DNA of 64,000 nucleotides from positions 3,067,501 through 3,131,500 of the forward strand of contig NZ_CP121695.1 in NCBI RefSeq assembly GCF_029761915.1, in the 5' to 3' direction. Positions 44,823 through 53,995 of the stretch are shown here, in pieces. The stretch is from Bradyrhizobium sp. CB1650 (lineage in GTDB: Bacteria > Pseudomonadota > Alphaproteobacteria > Rhizobiales > Xanthobacteraceae). Under the pieces are notes generated by a model that was given only the letters and a program-made list of their open reading frames with translations, made no database searches and was not told where the DNA came from. Every line of letters starts with the position of its first letter. Positions within the stretch are counted from its first letter, which is position 1. The position numbers and the translations under genes were made by a program.

Positions 44823-44996
44823 ATGATGACCAAATATCTCGCTGCGATTGTGATAGCTGTTCTTGCCACTGGTACTGGGCTGGCAGTCAATTCTCTCAGC
44901 TCGCTGCCAACCGGAAAGCAGTCCACGCCGACGATGCAAGTGGCAGACCGACTAGCTGCGTCGGTCGATCCGTTCTTGCTTCCGTCTGGTGGCTAA
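44823..44996 (+). CDS. Small secreted protein (57 aa)
   Basis: Double ATG at 44823/44826 behind AAGGGAACG. Signal peptide TKYLAAIVIAVLATGTGLAV, then ~35 polar residues without cysteines. Unknown function. Confidence 0.55.
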   Translation: MMTKYLAAIVIAVLATGTGLAVNSLSSLPTGKQSTPTMQVADRLAASVDPFLLPSGG

Positions 44997-45038
44997 CAGG
45001 CGGGGTTGCAGCCAACTGCGCTTTCATCCAGTGGTAAG

Positions 45039-45335
45039 TCATTTCGCGTTGTAGTTGGATTTTTTGTCGCGGCGCGGCGCTCTCAAGTTGTTTAACGAAG
45101 TCTTGCCGAAACAGAAGGCTGCTATAGTACGATTTGGGCAATTAGCTCTGTTCCTTTTTTGCACCGAGCGCATCAGCGTCAGTTCGGTCCCGGCCTGCGT
45201 GTTGCGGATCACAGGCGCTGGATAGTCCGGAAAGACGCCGGGCATCGGGGCGAGGTTGCCGACGTAACGGTTGATGACGCGAAAGAGGCGGATGACCGCC
45301 TCTTGGTTGGTCCTGATCGAATACAGATTGCACAT
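45039..45335 (-). pseudogene. Truncated SRAP (YedK/HMCES) protein
   Basis: ATG at 45335 starts MCNLYSIRTNQ, giving the catalytic Cys2 of SRAP enzymes that cap abasic DNA. Homology runs through RYVGNLAPMPGVFPDYPAP to TELTLMR and then breaks. The conserved Asn, Glu and His regions that should follow are missing, and the remaining ~40 residues are unrelated. Not functional as it stands. Confidence 0.7.
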
Positions 45336-45560
45336 TGGATCGGCTGAACCTGCCGTGAGTTGTAGATGTTCCGTGTAGAGGAACATCCCTGTCCAATTCG
45401 GACAGCTTACTAGTCCTAAGACGATTGCTTATCATTGTGAGGGACCAGTGCGAGGGGAGCCGCCGTCTTGCCAGCCCCGGCTTTGCCAGCCCCGGCGGCG
45501 GCTCTCGCCCCTCAACGCTCAACCGGTGGCCTTCAAGCAGCGGCGCAAGTAGTTCGGCCG

Positions 45561-45761
45561 CTAACAGCACTTCCCGTTCTGCTGGACCGGCGGACACGGC
45601 ACCGAGCCGTATGAGCAGAACACACAGCAATCGCCGGGTTTAGGCTTTAGCCGCTGGCCGCAGTCCTTGCAGTCGTAGAAAAACTGGCAGGCGTCCGTCG
45701 GCATGGCCTCAGTACTTGAGTGCCGGCAGGACGGACAGACGAGAGTTGATAGCAGTTGCAT
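45561..45761 (-). CDS. Small cysteine-rich protein with CCVFCSYG motif
   Basis: 66 aa from the ATG at 45761. Contains CPSCRHSS, DCKDCG, and the striking PGDCCVFCSYGSVPCPP. I recall this C-terminal block from short conserved proteins in metal-resistance and mobile regions. Two CxxC pairs suggest a zinc ribbon. Start uncertain (no clear ribosome site). Confidence 0.65.
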   Translation of the reverse strand: MQLLSTLVCPSCRHSSTEAMPTDACQFFYDCKDCGQRLKPKPGDCCVFCSYGSVPCPPVQQNGKCC

Positions 45762-45819
45762 GACGCAAATCAGGTCCAACCCCGAACGACCGAAAATCTC
45801 CCTCGATCAGGCGAGTGGC

Positions 45820-46014
45820 TCAGGCTGTATGTCGAATGGAACTTTCATGATGCTTGAAGAAGAGATCAAGCTTCACAGGCTTGCCGGTATCTCGCCAGAA
45901 TAGTCTTTTACCCATGCTGGCCGCCACCGCGAGGCGATGGTGGCCGCCGATTAGAGTATGATCATCCGTTGCTATGGCGATGATCTCGCCGTCTTCGTCG
46001 ATGATGACTTTCAT
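45820..46014 (-). CDS. Small hypothetical protein (64 aa)
   Basis: ATG at 46014 behind GGAGG. Begins MKVIIDEDGEIIAIATDDH with an alternating strand pattern, then GGHHRLAVAASMGKRLFWRD. Unknown family. Confidence 0.55.
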   Translation of the reverse strand: MKVIIDEDGEIIAIATDDHTLIGGHHRLAVAASMGKRLFWRDTGKPVKLDLFFKHHESSIRHTA

Positions 46015-46222
46015 GCGCTGCCTCCAATGCAACGCCCCGGTCTGCGCAGCCGCGATACTGCGCGATTGATCTAATCTCGTGCCTGGCCCAGCGTTCCAAT
46101 GCATGAAGTTCACGGATTTCAAATTGGGATGCCGCGCGGCCCATTGTGTACCAATCTGCACAAATGAGTGCTCAAGCACCGGAGCAAGTGAGCCCCGTAG
46201 GTTGTCAGCCGAAGGGGCAGCT

Positions 46223-46477
46223 TTACTTTCGTTTGCGCCGTGTTCGTTTCCCGCTGAGCCGTTTGGCGTTTGCCGCCACCTTTCTTCGATACTGCTCAAC
46301 AATCTTGTCTCCCGAAGCGCCAGTCATCAGGCTTGTACCGGCCTTCGCCGCCGCAAGCATTTTCTCACTCACCATGCGGTGGGCTTCACGTTGGGCTGCT
46401 TTGCCGCCGCGCATCAACTTCGCGATCCGTAGTCCGATCACGCGATTGCTTTCTAGCCCAGCATCATCCAGTTCCAC
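46223..46477 (-). CDS. Small basic hypothetical protein (84 aa)
   Basis: GTG start at 46477; no strong ribosome site, so the start is uncertain. Helical with a lysine/arginine-rich tail (RKVAANAKRLSGKRTRRKRK). The body GLRIAKLMRGGKAAQREAHRMV and KMLAAAKAGTSL resembles short conserved proteins of rhizobia. The basic tail would allow nucleic-acid binding. Confidence 0.55.
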   Translation of the reverse strand: MELDDAGLESNRVIGLRIAKLMRGGKAAQREAHRMVSEKMLAAAKAGTSLMTGASGDKIVEQYRRKVAANAKRLSGKRTRRKRK

Positions 46478-46574
46478 ATGCTGCGATAATCCATGAAGAC
46501 CGCCTCACGCACAATTTGTCACATAGGACCATCTTATTGATGAGTCAAAAATGGCTGGCCTGATGGAGATAGCC

Positions 46575-46670
46575 ATGAGTGCAGGGTACCTTGAAGCGCT
46601 CGCCATCGTGGTCGTTTTTGCCGTCGTCGGAACATGCGTGATTGCGCTTGTGCAACGATGGAAACGATAG
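46575..46670 (+). CDS. 31-residue membrane peptide
   Basis: ATG at 46575 behind GGAG. One membrane helix (EALAIVVVFAVVGTCVIALV) and a basic end (QRWKR). Same design as the peptide at 43622-43723. Confidence 0.5.
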   Translation: MSAGYLEALAIVVVFAVVGTCVIALVQRWKR

Positions 46671-46739
46671 CGACACATCGCGCTCGACCTCAGCTAGCAT
46701 CTTAACAGGCCAGCAGTTCGACACCGACGACGACCACCG

Positions 46740-47482
46740 CGATGAAGATCGCAATCTCGACCGGCGACATCCGGATTGATACTCATCATGCAACCGAAGT
46801 CGAGCGCCGCCTGGTGCCGGCGCCAGTCGAGATCCAACCGCCATGGGTGAGCATTAATTTCGACCGCAACGTCGTGCCTTGCGCAGGACCGCAGCACCTT
46901 CTCGACGTCGATTTCGTAGCCGGGGCGGCGCTGGAGCTGCCGGCCCGTCATGTGGCCGATGATCGCTGTGCGGATTCGAGATTGCCCGCAGCAGGCGCTC
47001 GGTCTGAGCCTTGCGGTCGAGCTTGAAGCGGCCGTGGATGCTGGCGACCACGAAGTCGAAGCGGTCCAGCACCTCGTCCGGATAGATGCCTTGAGGCTTC
47101 GGAAATTCTTTCCGAAGCGCCTATTGAGGCGATCTGCTTCGCGGTGCTGACCCTCCATCTGTTCGACCGCCGGCGTAGTGCGCCGGCTTGGAGTGGTCCG
47201 CCACCCCGAAATATTCGAAGCCGCGCTCGCGCGTCGCCTTGGCCATCGTCACAAGCGTCTCTGTGCCGTCGGACGCGTCCGTGTGACATGCAGGATTCCG
47301 CGCAGGTCCTTGTCGGTGACGAGCCGCGGCAGCTTGCTCGCGAGCGCAACCTCGATCTCGCCGCGTCCCTCGCGCAATTCGGGTTCGATGAACGGAAGTC
47401 CGAGAGCGCTGTAGATGGGCGTGTAATCGGAGCTTCCGTTCAAAGCCATCGTCGGCGAGGAGGCGGTGCGCGCGGACGCCAT
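46740..47482 (-). pseudogene. Decayed family X DNA polymerase (PHP domain)
   Basis: Pieces of the C-terminal half of bacterial PolX occur in order but in several frames. They are LGLPFIEPELREGRGEIE with KLPRLVTDKDLRGILH; then TMAKATRERGFEYFGVADHS; then QHREADRLNRRFGKNF; then VLDRFDFVVASIHGRFKLDR; then TAIIGHMTGRQLQRRPG and VAVEINAHPWRLDLDWR. The polymerase half and the end after SINPD are missing. At least four frameshifts. Cannot be active. Confidence 0.85.
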
Positions 47483-47552
47483 GACGAAAGCGCCACCGCT
47501 CGCAAGCTATCCTAGGCTGCCCCGAGGCTCGGCTGTTTTCTTCGGACACACT

Positions 47553-48836
47553 CTACGTCAGTCCGGCCGCCTTCAAGGCCGCCGCGATAATCGGACCGGG
47601 GGCAACGGCTGAATGCGTGCCTGGCGCTGCTGCAGGAATCTCCGGCACAGGAAGGCCTGCGGCCTTGAAGGCCGCCGCGATGACGGCGTTTGGGTCGACC
47701 GGATAACGATTCTGGTGCTCCTGACCTTCAGCGTGTGAGCCTCGCGCCGAACCGTGCACGTCTTCGGCAGGCGCTGCAACGACGACAACGGAGCCGGCCT
47801 TAGTCGGAATCCGAACGCTTGCTGGTACAGGCGGCGCGGCTCGCGGCGCAACGGCCAGGGATTCGTGCAGCCTCCAGAAGCGAGCGATGTGATGCGTAGA
47901 GGAGATTCCAGCATCCAGGAAAAACGCCCCAGCCGAGCCGCAACCGTCCTTCGTCGTCGCGAGCGGCACGCCATGTGCCATGCCGCTGATGGAGAACGCC
48001 TCAATAAGCGCCTCGCCGTTCGCGTCGGTCCAAACGCGGCGGGTATGGCCCTCGACGGACTCTTGTCGCGCAGGAATCTCCGAAAGCCCGTGCACGTTGG
48101 TCCATTGCCGAATGAGGCTTTCACCGTTGCAGGGATTGACGATCGCATCGCACGTGCCATGCCACACTGAGATCTTCGGCCACGGTCCGCGATGTCCGGA
48201 CGCGGCTCTCACGCGATCGCCGAGCGCTTGCGCTGCATGTCCATTCTCGGTGAACATGGCCTCGAATGCCTGCTGGATGTTGCTGGCGCAGCCGTATGGG
48301 AGTCCGGCAACAATGGCCCCGCCGGCGAAGACTTCCGGATACGTTGCGAGCATGACCGAAGCCATGGCCCCACCGGCAGAGAGACCGGTCACGAACACTT
48401 TGCGGCGGTCGATGCCGAATGTCGCGATGGCGTGCTCGACCATCTCCCTGATTGAAAGCGCCTCGCCATGACCGCGCGCGATGTCGGCTGGCAAAAACCA
48501 TGAAAAACAGTTCTTCGGATTATTGGCGGGCTGTTGCTGCGGATAGACGACCGCGAAGCCGAGATTGTCAGCGAGCGACGACCAGCCAGTACCCTGGTCA
48601 TATTCTGCTGCGGTCTGGGTGCAACCATGCAGGGCGATGACCAAGGGCGCCTCGTGAGGCAGGGCCTCAGGAGCATAGGCAAACATTCGAAGCTTGCCGG
48701 GATTTGCACCAAAGCCTGTCAATTCGCGCAGGCGTGTTGTGCGAGTGGCACTCGTCCCGGGATGGGATCCCGCCTTCTTACGTGCCGCTGCGAGGAGACC
48801 TTCGAATTTGCTTAGAAAGTCGCGGAAATTGCGCAT
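47553..48836 (-). CDS. PHB depolymerase family esterase
   Basis: 427 aa from the ATG at 48836 behind AAGGAGT. Alpha/beta hydrolase of the LpqC/PHB-depolymerase type: oxyanion segment LVIALHGCTQTAAEYD, nucleophile elbow VTGLSAGGAMASVM, acid in WHGTCDAIVNP, His in SGMAHGVPL. Near the C-terminus a motif occurs twice (NAVIAAAFKAAGLPVPE and GPIIAAALKAAGL). There is no obvious signal peptide, so it probably acts inside the cell. Two TGC-N3-GCA dyads lie just upstream. Confidence 0.88.
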   Translation of the reverse strand: MRNFRDFLSKFEGLLAAARKKAGSHPGTSATRTTRLRELTGFGANPGKLRMFAYAPEALPHEAPLVIALHGCTQTAAEYDQGTGWSSLADNLGFAVVYPQQQPANNPKNCFSWFLPADIARGHGEALSIREMVEHAIATFGIDRRKVFVTGLSAGGAMASVMLATYPEVFAGGAIVAGLPYGCASNIQQAFEAMFTENGHAAQALGDRVRAASGHRGPWPKISVWHGTCDAIVNPCNGESLIRQWTNVHGLSEIPARQESVEGHTRRVWTDANGEALIEAFSISGMAHGVPLATTKDGCGSAGAFFLDAGISSTHHIARFWRLHESLAVAPRAAPPVPASVRIPTKAGSVVVVAAPAEDVHGSARGSHAEGQEHQNRYPVDPNAVIAAAFKAAGLPVPEIPAAAPGTHSAVAPGPIIAAALKAAGLT

Positions 48837-48852
48837 GGAAGAACTCCTTTGT

Positions 48853-48881
48853 TGCGCTGCAACATGATTGTGTGCATTGCA
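48853..48881. promoter_or_regulatory. Two TGC-N3-GCA dyads, 20 bp apart
   Basis: TGCGCTGCA at 48853-48861 and TGCATTGCA at 48873-48881. Both fit the TGC-RNY-GCA core I recall for the PHB-cycle repressor PhaR. Centres are 20 bp apart, two DNA turns, just upstream of the esterase gene. Confidence 0.45.
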
Positions 48882-49246
48882 ACATCGCAAGTGTCCTGAC
48901 GGTTCCGAATCTTCCCGCACGCGCCGCCGCGTGAGACGTCGGGGCGAAGGTAGTTGTTGCGACCGTGGGGGCGGAACGCCGCCACTATCCTCCACCTCGC
49001 GCGCCAGCTTCGTCTCGGATTCCAATGATCAGCGGCAGGAGGAATAGGTGGATCTCTCCGGGCGTGCGCGAGCTCGAGCCTGCTTACCCGTGATCTACAT
49101 GACGGGCTGGCGCAGCGGACAAGTGGGAGTGCTGGGAGTGCCCCGAAGCGTTCTTTTGGGAAGCCGTGCGCTCCGGCGCTACTGGTGACCGCGGCCTCCC
49201 AACTGCTGAACACCGGTGGATCCCAGCTTCGAGCGAACGCCAGTGA
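48882..49246. other. Intergenic region, with a response-regulator fragment
   Basis: About 365 bp. Apart from the fragment at 49085-49190 nothing is recognised. Confidence 0.5.
49085..49190 (+). pseudogene. Response-regulator receiver fragment
   Basis: Plus strand reads LPVIYMTGWRSGQVGVLGVP, the beta-4/alpha-4 part of a REC domain, with no start and no phospho-acceptor region. A remnant next to a sensor kinase. Confidence 0.4.
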
Positions 49247-49843
49247 TCAGCTTTCGACGACGACCACCACTTGCACCTCGCAACCTTGCGCCCTGGGAGT
49301 CCTGGTCATGCTTCCCTTCATCTGCGCCATCATCAGGTTGATCAGGCTTGTCCCGAGGCCGCTTTGCGCCTCGGCCGGGCATCCGATTCCATTGTCCCGC
49401 ACCGTGATCACGACCTTCTCGTTTCTGGTCCGCACATCGACGTCCACCGTTCCCGTGCGTCCCTCCGGAAAGGCGTGCTTGAACGCGTTTGTCACCAGCT
49501 CGTTGACGATTAATCCAATCGATGCTGCCTGGGAGCTCTTCACCGCGATCTCGCCGCAGGAGACTCGGATCGAAATCGGGCGCACGCCCCGATGAAAGTC
49601 GGCGAGACTCCCACACAACGCCTCCAGATAGGCCGCGAGATCCACCGTGCTGTCGACCGCTGTCTCGCGCAGCCTGTCATGGACCTTCGCGACCACCTCG
49701 ATCCGCGCCAGGGCGGAGGTGATCGCCGCTTGCACGGCAGGATTGGAGTCCGATCGCGCCCGCAGCCGCAGGATCGACATGATCGTCGCGAGGTCGTTCC
49801 TGGTCCGATGCGCCAGCTCCATCATTAGGACGTCTGCGTACAA
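49247..49843 (-). CDS. HisKA_2-type sensor histidine kinase, no sensory domain
   Basis: Up to 198 aa; TTG at 49843 directly follows an upstream stop, and an ATG at 49825 is the alternative. The phospho-acceptor box is MMELAHRTRNDLATIMSILR (His near 12), followed by the ATPase motifs NELVTNAFKHAFP (N box), VRDNGIGCP (G1) and GLGTSLINLMM (G2). The protein starts right at the dimerisation helix, so it is either a soluble kinase core or a truncated gene. Kinases of this class often feed the PhyR-EcfG general stress response. Confidence 0.75.
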   Translation of the reverse strand: MYADVLMMELAHRTRNDLATIMSILRLRARSDSNPAVQAAITSALARIEVVAKVHDRLRETAVDSTVDLAAYLEALCGSLADFHRGVRPISIRVSCGEIAVKSSQAASIGLIVNELVTNAFKHAFPEGRTGTVDVDVRTRNEKVVITVRDNGIGCPAEAQSGLGTSLINLMMAQMKGSMTRTPRAQGCEVQVVVVVES

Positions 49844-49938
49844 GCCAGAGCGCTACTGGGCCCATCGCAAGAGCGTGTCACATTGGTGGTCATGACTGAC
49901 GTGGTCGGTGCCGCCCTCGGGGTAGCGCGAGCAATGGA

Positions 49939-49963
49939 GGAACACGTGAGCCAACCGGGCGTT
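49939..49963 (+). promoter_or_regulatory. EcfG-type promoter
   Basis: GGAAC (49939-49943), 16-bp spacer, CGTT (49960-49963). About 58 bp upstream of the ATG at 50021, matching the alphaproteobacterial general-stress sigma factor consensus. Confidence 0.65.
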
Positions 49964-50020
49964 CGAGTGGAAGGTAGCGGCAACCCGCGCTTCCGAATTT
50001 CGTTTAAAGGAGGATTCACG

Positions 50021-50317
50021 ATGAAGTGCACTGCAAGCGGGCTTGTACTCGCTCTGGCTCTTTCCGCTCCGGCCGCACTTGCCCAGACCACGAAGCCGGA
50101 CGTCTCCGGCGCTCCGAGCGCGCAGAGCTCGGGTGCCGGAATAGCCGGTCAGCCGGGCAACAAGAATGGTCCAGCCGCTAAGCCGGGAGAGACCGTCGGC
50201 TCCAGCTCGACCTCGAACCAGCAGAATCCGACGGTCCAGCAGCAGGACACTTCCAACATCAAAGGTCTGCCGGGAAACAAGAGCGGTTCGCCGGCCAAGG
50301 AGCCCGATCGCAAGTGA
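50021..50317 (+). CDS. Small secreted low-complexity protein
   Basis: 98 aa from the ATG at 50021 behind AAAGGAGG. Signal peptide MKCTASGLVLALALSAPAALA. The mature part is Pro/Gly/Ser/Asn-rich with a repeated unit: IAGQPGNKNGPAAKPG and IKGLPGNKSGSPAKEP. An EcfG-type promoter upstream suggests stress induction. Function unknown. Confidence 0.75.
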   Translation: MKCTASGLVLALALSAPAALAQTTKPDVSGAPSAQSSGAGIAGQPGNKNGPAAKPGETVGSSSTSNQQNPTVQQQDTSNIKGLPGNKSGSPAKEPDRK

Positions 50318-50353
50318 TGCTGAAGCTCCGCGGTTTGACGGCGAGGGACCACG

Positions 50354-50718
50354 CTAATCAGGCGGCATCCGCCTCTTCCCGCCGAGCTCCTTCACCGTCC
50401 GGACGATCTCGTCCGGATGGTAGGGCTTCTTCAGGGTGCGACTGCCGGGCACGGGATGTGGTGTAGTTGGCGAGAAGCCCGTGGCGTAGATGACCGGCAG
50501 TTCCGGATCGGGCTCGCGACAGCGCTCCGCGACCTGCCAGCCGTCGACCTTTCCGGTAGCCTAATATCGGTGACCAGCACGTCGGCCACGTGCCGCTTGC
50601 ACCAGGCCAGGGCCTCCTCGCCGGTGCTCGCGTGGATCACGTGATACCCCGCCTCGCGCAGGACTTCGACGACGAATTCGCGGATCAGAGGGTCGTCCTC
50701 GACGAGAAGTACGCTCAC
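50354..50718 (-). pseudogene. Single-domain response regulator, one frameshift
   Basis: ATG at 50718 starts MSVLLVEDDPLIREFVVEVL (acidic pocket) and reaches VLVTDIRLP, with the phosphorylated Asp. A single-base loss at about 50555 shifts the frame; the next frame reads GKVDGWQVAERCRE, LPVIYATGFSP and TLKKPYHPDEIV (conserved Lys) to the TAG at 50354. It is full length but for one base, so either a recent mutation or a sequencing error. A perfect EcfG-type promoter lies upstream. Confidence 0.8.
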
Positions 50719-50753
50719 TGGCAGCTCTTAGTAGGATAGCATTTCGCATGTCG

Positions 50754-50778
50754 AACGGCCCAAAGGGCTGGTCGTTCC
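50754..50778 (-). promoter_or_regulatory. EcfG-type promoter for the response regulator
   Basis: Minus strand: GGAAC (50778-50774), 16-bp spacer, CGTT (50757-50754). The gene starts at 50718. Confidence 0.65.
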
Positions 50779-50824
50779 TGACAGGTGCCTCGCCGGGCGA
50801 GCGTGACGGGAAGGCAGTTCTATT

Positions 50825-50945
50825 ATGCCGAGAAAACCCAAGACCTATCAGACGTCGCCAAGCCTACGATCTCGCGAACGCCGCGCCAACGATAAAGGCG
50901 GCGCTGGAGGCCTGGGGAGCAACCTCTTCCATCGAGAGGTAATGC
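50825..50945 (+). pseudogene. Fragment of a small conserved protein
   Basis: MPRKPKTYQTSPS in one frame and YDLANAAPTIKAALEAWGATS in another look like halves of one short protein; a third frame reads SNLFHRE. This resembles a rhizobial family starting MPRPKTY with a KAALEAWG helix. Frameshifted. Confidence 0.4.
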
Positions 50946-51019
50946 CAACTTTACCGGCATCGGCAGTGTGATACGGTTTTGACCGGCAAGGTTGAGCCTG
51001 TCCTTACCCGAGTGAAGCG

Positions 51020-52058
51020 ATGCGGCATGCCGACGTAGATAAGCTGACCGTGGCTGTCGATGCCGCGCTGGCCCGTCAACGCCGACGCATTCCTACAGGC
51101 TCCGTTCGGGCCTACACGTTTGCGGTCGTCTGCGCCCTCGGCGCCACCCTGTTCGAGGCGTGGCTTCAATGGCTCGATCAGGATGCATCGCCACTGATCG
51201 CGTACTATCCGGCTGTCGCTCTGACAGCGCTCGTAGGAGGTATCGGTCCGGGTGCCCTGGTTGCCGCCGTCGGTGGCTTGGCTGCCTGGTGGGGCTTCAT
51301 GCCGCCGGCATTCAGCTTTTCGCTGACACGGTATGGGGACAAGGTGACACTTGTTACCTTCTGTTTTGTGTCACTCCTTCTGGTAGGTGCGGCCGACTAT
51401 TTCCGCCGCGTGGCGAAGCGTCTCGAAGACGAGGAGCATCTGCGCCAACTTGCCGTGCAAGAGTTGGCGCACCGTCTCAAGAACAAGATCGCAACGATCC
51501 AGGCGATCATCAGCATCCGATTGCGCGATCAGCCGCAAGGCCCGGAGCGATATCCTGGACCGGCTTGCGGCACTCACCGCCACGGACCACCTCATTGAAC
51601 AAGCCAATGGGCAGGGCGCCTTCGTGCGCGATATCGCCGAAACGGAGCTCGGCCCATACGTCACCTCTCGGGTTACGGTCCAGGGACCCGACGTCCTTCT
51701 TCCGCCGAAATTTGCGTTAACCGTCGCGCTCCTTCTGCATGAGCTCGCAACCAACTCCGCGAAGTACGGCTCGCTGTCGGTGTCTGACGGTCGCGTGTTG
51801 CTCCGGTCTACAATGTCGGACGACGTTCTCCATCTCACGTGGCAGGAGAGGGACGGGCCGCCGGTACACGCTCCGCCGAAACGCGGGTTCGGACTGCGCC
51901 TTCTGTCGCGCGCTCTCGACCAGTTCGGCGGTGGCGCAGAGATCCTCTTTGAGCCAACAGGCGTCGTTTGCAACATGCGGCTCACACTTCCCATCGGGGC
52001 CAGGTCGGAGCCTCTCGGGGAAGACGGCGGTCAGAAATTAACACCCAGGGCGACGTAG
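51020..52058 (+). pseudogene. HWE-type sensor histidine kinase, frameshifted
   Basis: From the ATG at 51020, residues ~30-125 hold four membrane helices of the DUF4118/KdpD-like type (YYPAVALTALVGGIGPGALVAAVGG). The phospho-acceptor box is QELAHRLKNKIATIQAIIS (His ~151). Near 51540 a frameshift occurs after IRLRDQPQ; the other frame continues ARSDILDRLAALTATDHLIE, then ALLLHELATNSAKYGSLS (N box) and KRGFGLRLLSRALDQFGG (G box). One indel in an otherwise complete ~345-residue kinase. Likely a stress-response kinase by context. Confidence 0.8.
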
Positions 52059-52266
52059 CCTCGGACTTTCTGAGCTCACTTGCTCATTCGACGTCCATCT
52101 CCACGGGCGCTCCGGACAGGCGTTCCCGATCGACTCCAGCACGTCACGCACCTCCGCAACCGATTGCTCCGGAGAGATGCCAGTCGGCGGATTCGGCGAT
52201 GACAAGGGCATGTTGGTGTCGGTAGCCAGCGGCCCGGGCGAGCTCAAACGACCTGGGCGCGAGCAC

Positions 52267-52896
52267 TCAAGGTTCGACCTCATTGGTCTGGCCGCGCAGT
52301 CGAGGCGGGGCGGGGCGCTGCGCGTGCTGTCGACGCGGATCGCTGCGCTCACGTGCGGCTTGGCGCTCGGACGGGTCGCGGCCGACCTTGCCTTGCAGCT
52401 CGACTAGATCGGTGAATACGTCGGCCTGACGGCGCAGCTCATCGGCGATCATCGGCGGCTGCGTGGCAATCGTGGAGACCACCGTGACGCGGACATCGCG
52501 GCGCTGCATCGCCTCGACCAGAGAGCGGAAATCGCCGTCGCCTGACATCAGGATCATCTCGTCGATCTTTCCGGCAAGCTCCATGGCGTCTCCCGCGAGC
52601 TCGATGTCCATGTTGGCCTTGATCTTGCGGCGCCCGGAAGAGTTGATGAATTCCTTGGTCGCCTTAGTCACGACGGTATAGCCGTTGTAGTCGAGCCAAT
52701 CGACCAACGGTCGGATCGAGGAGAACTCCTGGTCCTCGATGACTGCCGTGTAGTAGAAGGCGCGGAGCAGCGTGCCCCGGTCCTGAAACTCCTTCAGGAG
52801 GCGCTTGTAGTCGATGTCGAAGCCAAGCGTCTTGGCCGTGGCGTATAGGTTGGCGCCGTCGATGAAAAGGGCGATCCTGCTGGGTGCGGGCGACAT
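52267..52896 (-). CDS. NYN-domain (LabA/DUF88-type) putative ribonuclease
   Basis: 209 aa. PIN-like acidic residues are in ALFIDGANLYATAK (Asp13), KANMDIELAGDAM and ILMSGDGDFRSLVEAM. The last ~40 residues are Arg/Gln/Pro-rich and disordered. Such proteins are thought to cleave structured RNA. It stands alone; no promoter motif was recognised. Confidence 0.85.
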   Translation of the reverse strand: MSPAPSRIALFIDGANLYATAKTLGFDIDYKRLLKEFQDRGTLLRAFYYTAVIEDQEFSSIRPLVDWLDYNGYTVVTKATKEFINSSGRRKIKANMDIELAGDAMELAGKIDEMILMSGDGDFRSLVEAMQRRDVRVTVVSTIATQPPMIADELRRQADVFTDLVELQGKVGRDPSERQAARERSDPRRQHAQRPAPPRLRGQTNEVEP

Positions 52897-53140
52897 CCTG
52901 ACACGACCCGACTTGCCTCAAATGCGGAAAATGCGCTTCCTGCAGGCGCCCCATTTACTGATCCGTCCGAATTGGAAGTTGGCGCGGCCTTGACCCCGCT
53001 CGCTCGGCGTCTCTAAGAGGTTGCCGTCCGAGCTCCGACAATGAGAGGCTATCTTCGAACATTTGAGCTTTCAAAACCTTTTTCATGAACTCTTGAACGC
53101 GCAGCAAGGACGTACCGAAGTACGGAGCCGAAAGAAGGCG
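52897..53140. other. Intergenic region
   Basis: 244 bp between divergent genes. No motif recognised. Confidence 0.4.
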
Positions 53141-53383
53141 ATGCTCGACCACCTGCCGCTCTTCGAGATCCATCTGAGACGACGCCGTCGGAAGTGCAGG
53201 TGGCACCTAAGCACGACTGACGGTCGGCTGCTCATGCACGGGTCGGAAGGCAGCAGAGCCGCGGCCAGGTATCAAGCCCATCGCGCGCTGTTTCTGATGT
53301 TGTTCGCCTCGGCCCATGAATCGACCGCGCCGGGCCGCCGCGCCAAGAGCCCTGCACGTCGAAGCCGCACAGGGGCCGACTAG
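53141..53383 (+). CDS. Small conserved basic protein (80 aa)
   Basis: ATG at 53141 behind AAGAAGG. LPLFEIHLRRRRRKCRWHLS, TTDGRLLMHGSEGSRAAARY and ALFLMLFASA look like an exported-free alpha/beta small protein of a type common in Bradyrhizobium. Function unknown. Confidence 0.6.
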   Translation: MLDHLPLFEIHLRRRRRKCRWHLSTTDGRLLMHGSEGSRAAARYQAHRALFLMLFASAHESTAPGRRAKSPARRSRTGAD

Positions 53384-53564
53384 GGCAGCGCGATGGGCTC
53401 AGCGGCAAGCGAGTTGCTCCCGAACCGGAAGGCGTCGATGTCGTTAACGCATGGACGATGAGTTCGCGAAGCGATCAACCATCCGGACGCAGCTGCCAAG
53501 CTACCGGCCGAGCCGCCACGGAAAACCGTCTACAGCGGTTCAGCTGCACTCTAGGCGAGGGCGC

Positions 53565-53984
53565 TTAGCCAAGAAGCCGTGCTTGCCTGAAATGGAACCC
53601 ATTGGGCGCGAACCTCCGCGCCACGCTGCGCACCTCGCTCTCGGATGTTTCCAGGGCGATCTTCTGGGCGAGCATGACATCTCCGATCGGCAGAGCGCCA
53701 ATCGGCATGAAACACAGCCCCTCCTGTACGCGACCTCTCTCGTCGATCTCGCACACATTAACCGAGGTCCCGGCGTGGATCCTGTATCGAATTCCGCTGT
53801 CGCTCCCAATCACCTCGAAGTAGCCCTTCCTGACGAACTGCTCACGCTGTACCGGCGACAGCCATTGCCGCAACAGCCGCAGCGACCGGCCCTCCGGCGT
53901 GCCCTCGGCGCCGTGCCGGATGAAGAGCGCTCTCGCCGCTTTGATTCGGGAGCGGCCGGCCCGCGAGGGTCGAAAGCCGAACAT
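53565..53984 (-). CDS. Conserved hypothetical protein (139 aa)
   Basis: Central block LRLLRQWLSPVQREQFVRKG, YFEVIGSDSGIRYRIHAG, NVCEIDERGRVQEGLCFMP and GDVMLAQKIALE. This resembles a rhizobial family of unknown function. No membrane segment. It lies 11 bp downstream of the small gene at 53996-54217 on the same strand, so both are probably one operon. Confidence 0.7.
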   Translation of the reverse strand: MFGFRPSRAGRSRIKAARALFIRHGAEGTPEGRSLRLLRQWLSPVQREQFVRKGYFEVIGSDSGIRYRIHAGTSVNVCEIDERGRVQEGLCFMPIGALPIGDVMLAQKIALETSESEVRSVARRFAPNGFHFRQARLLG

Positions 53985-53995
53985 GGCCGTCTCGG

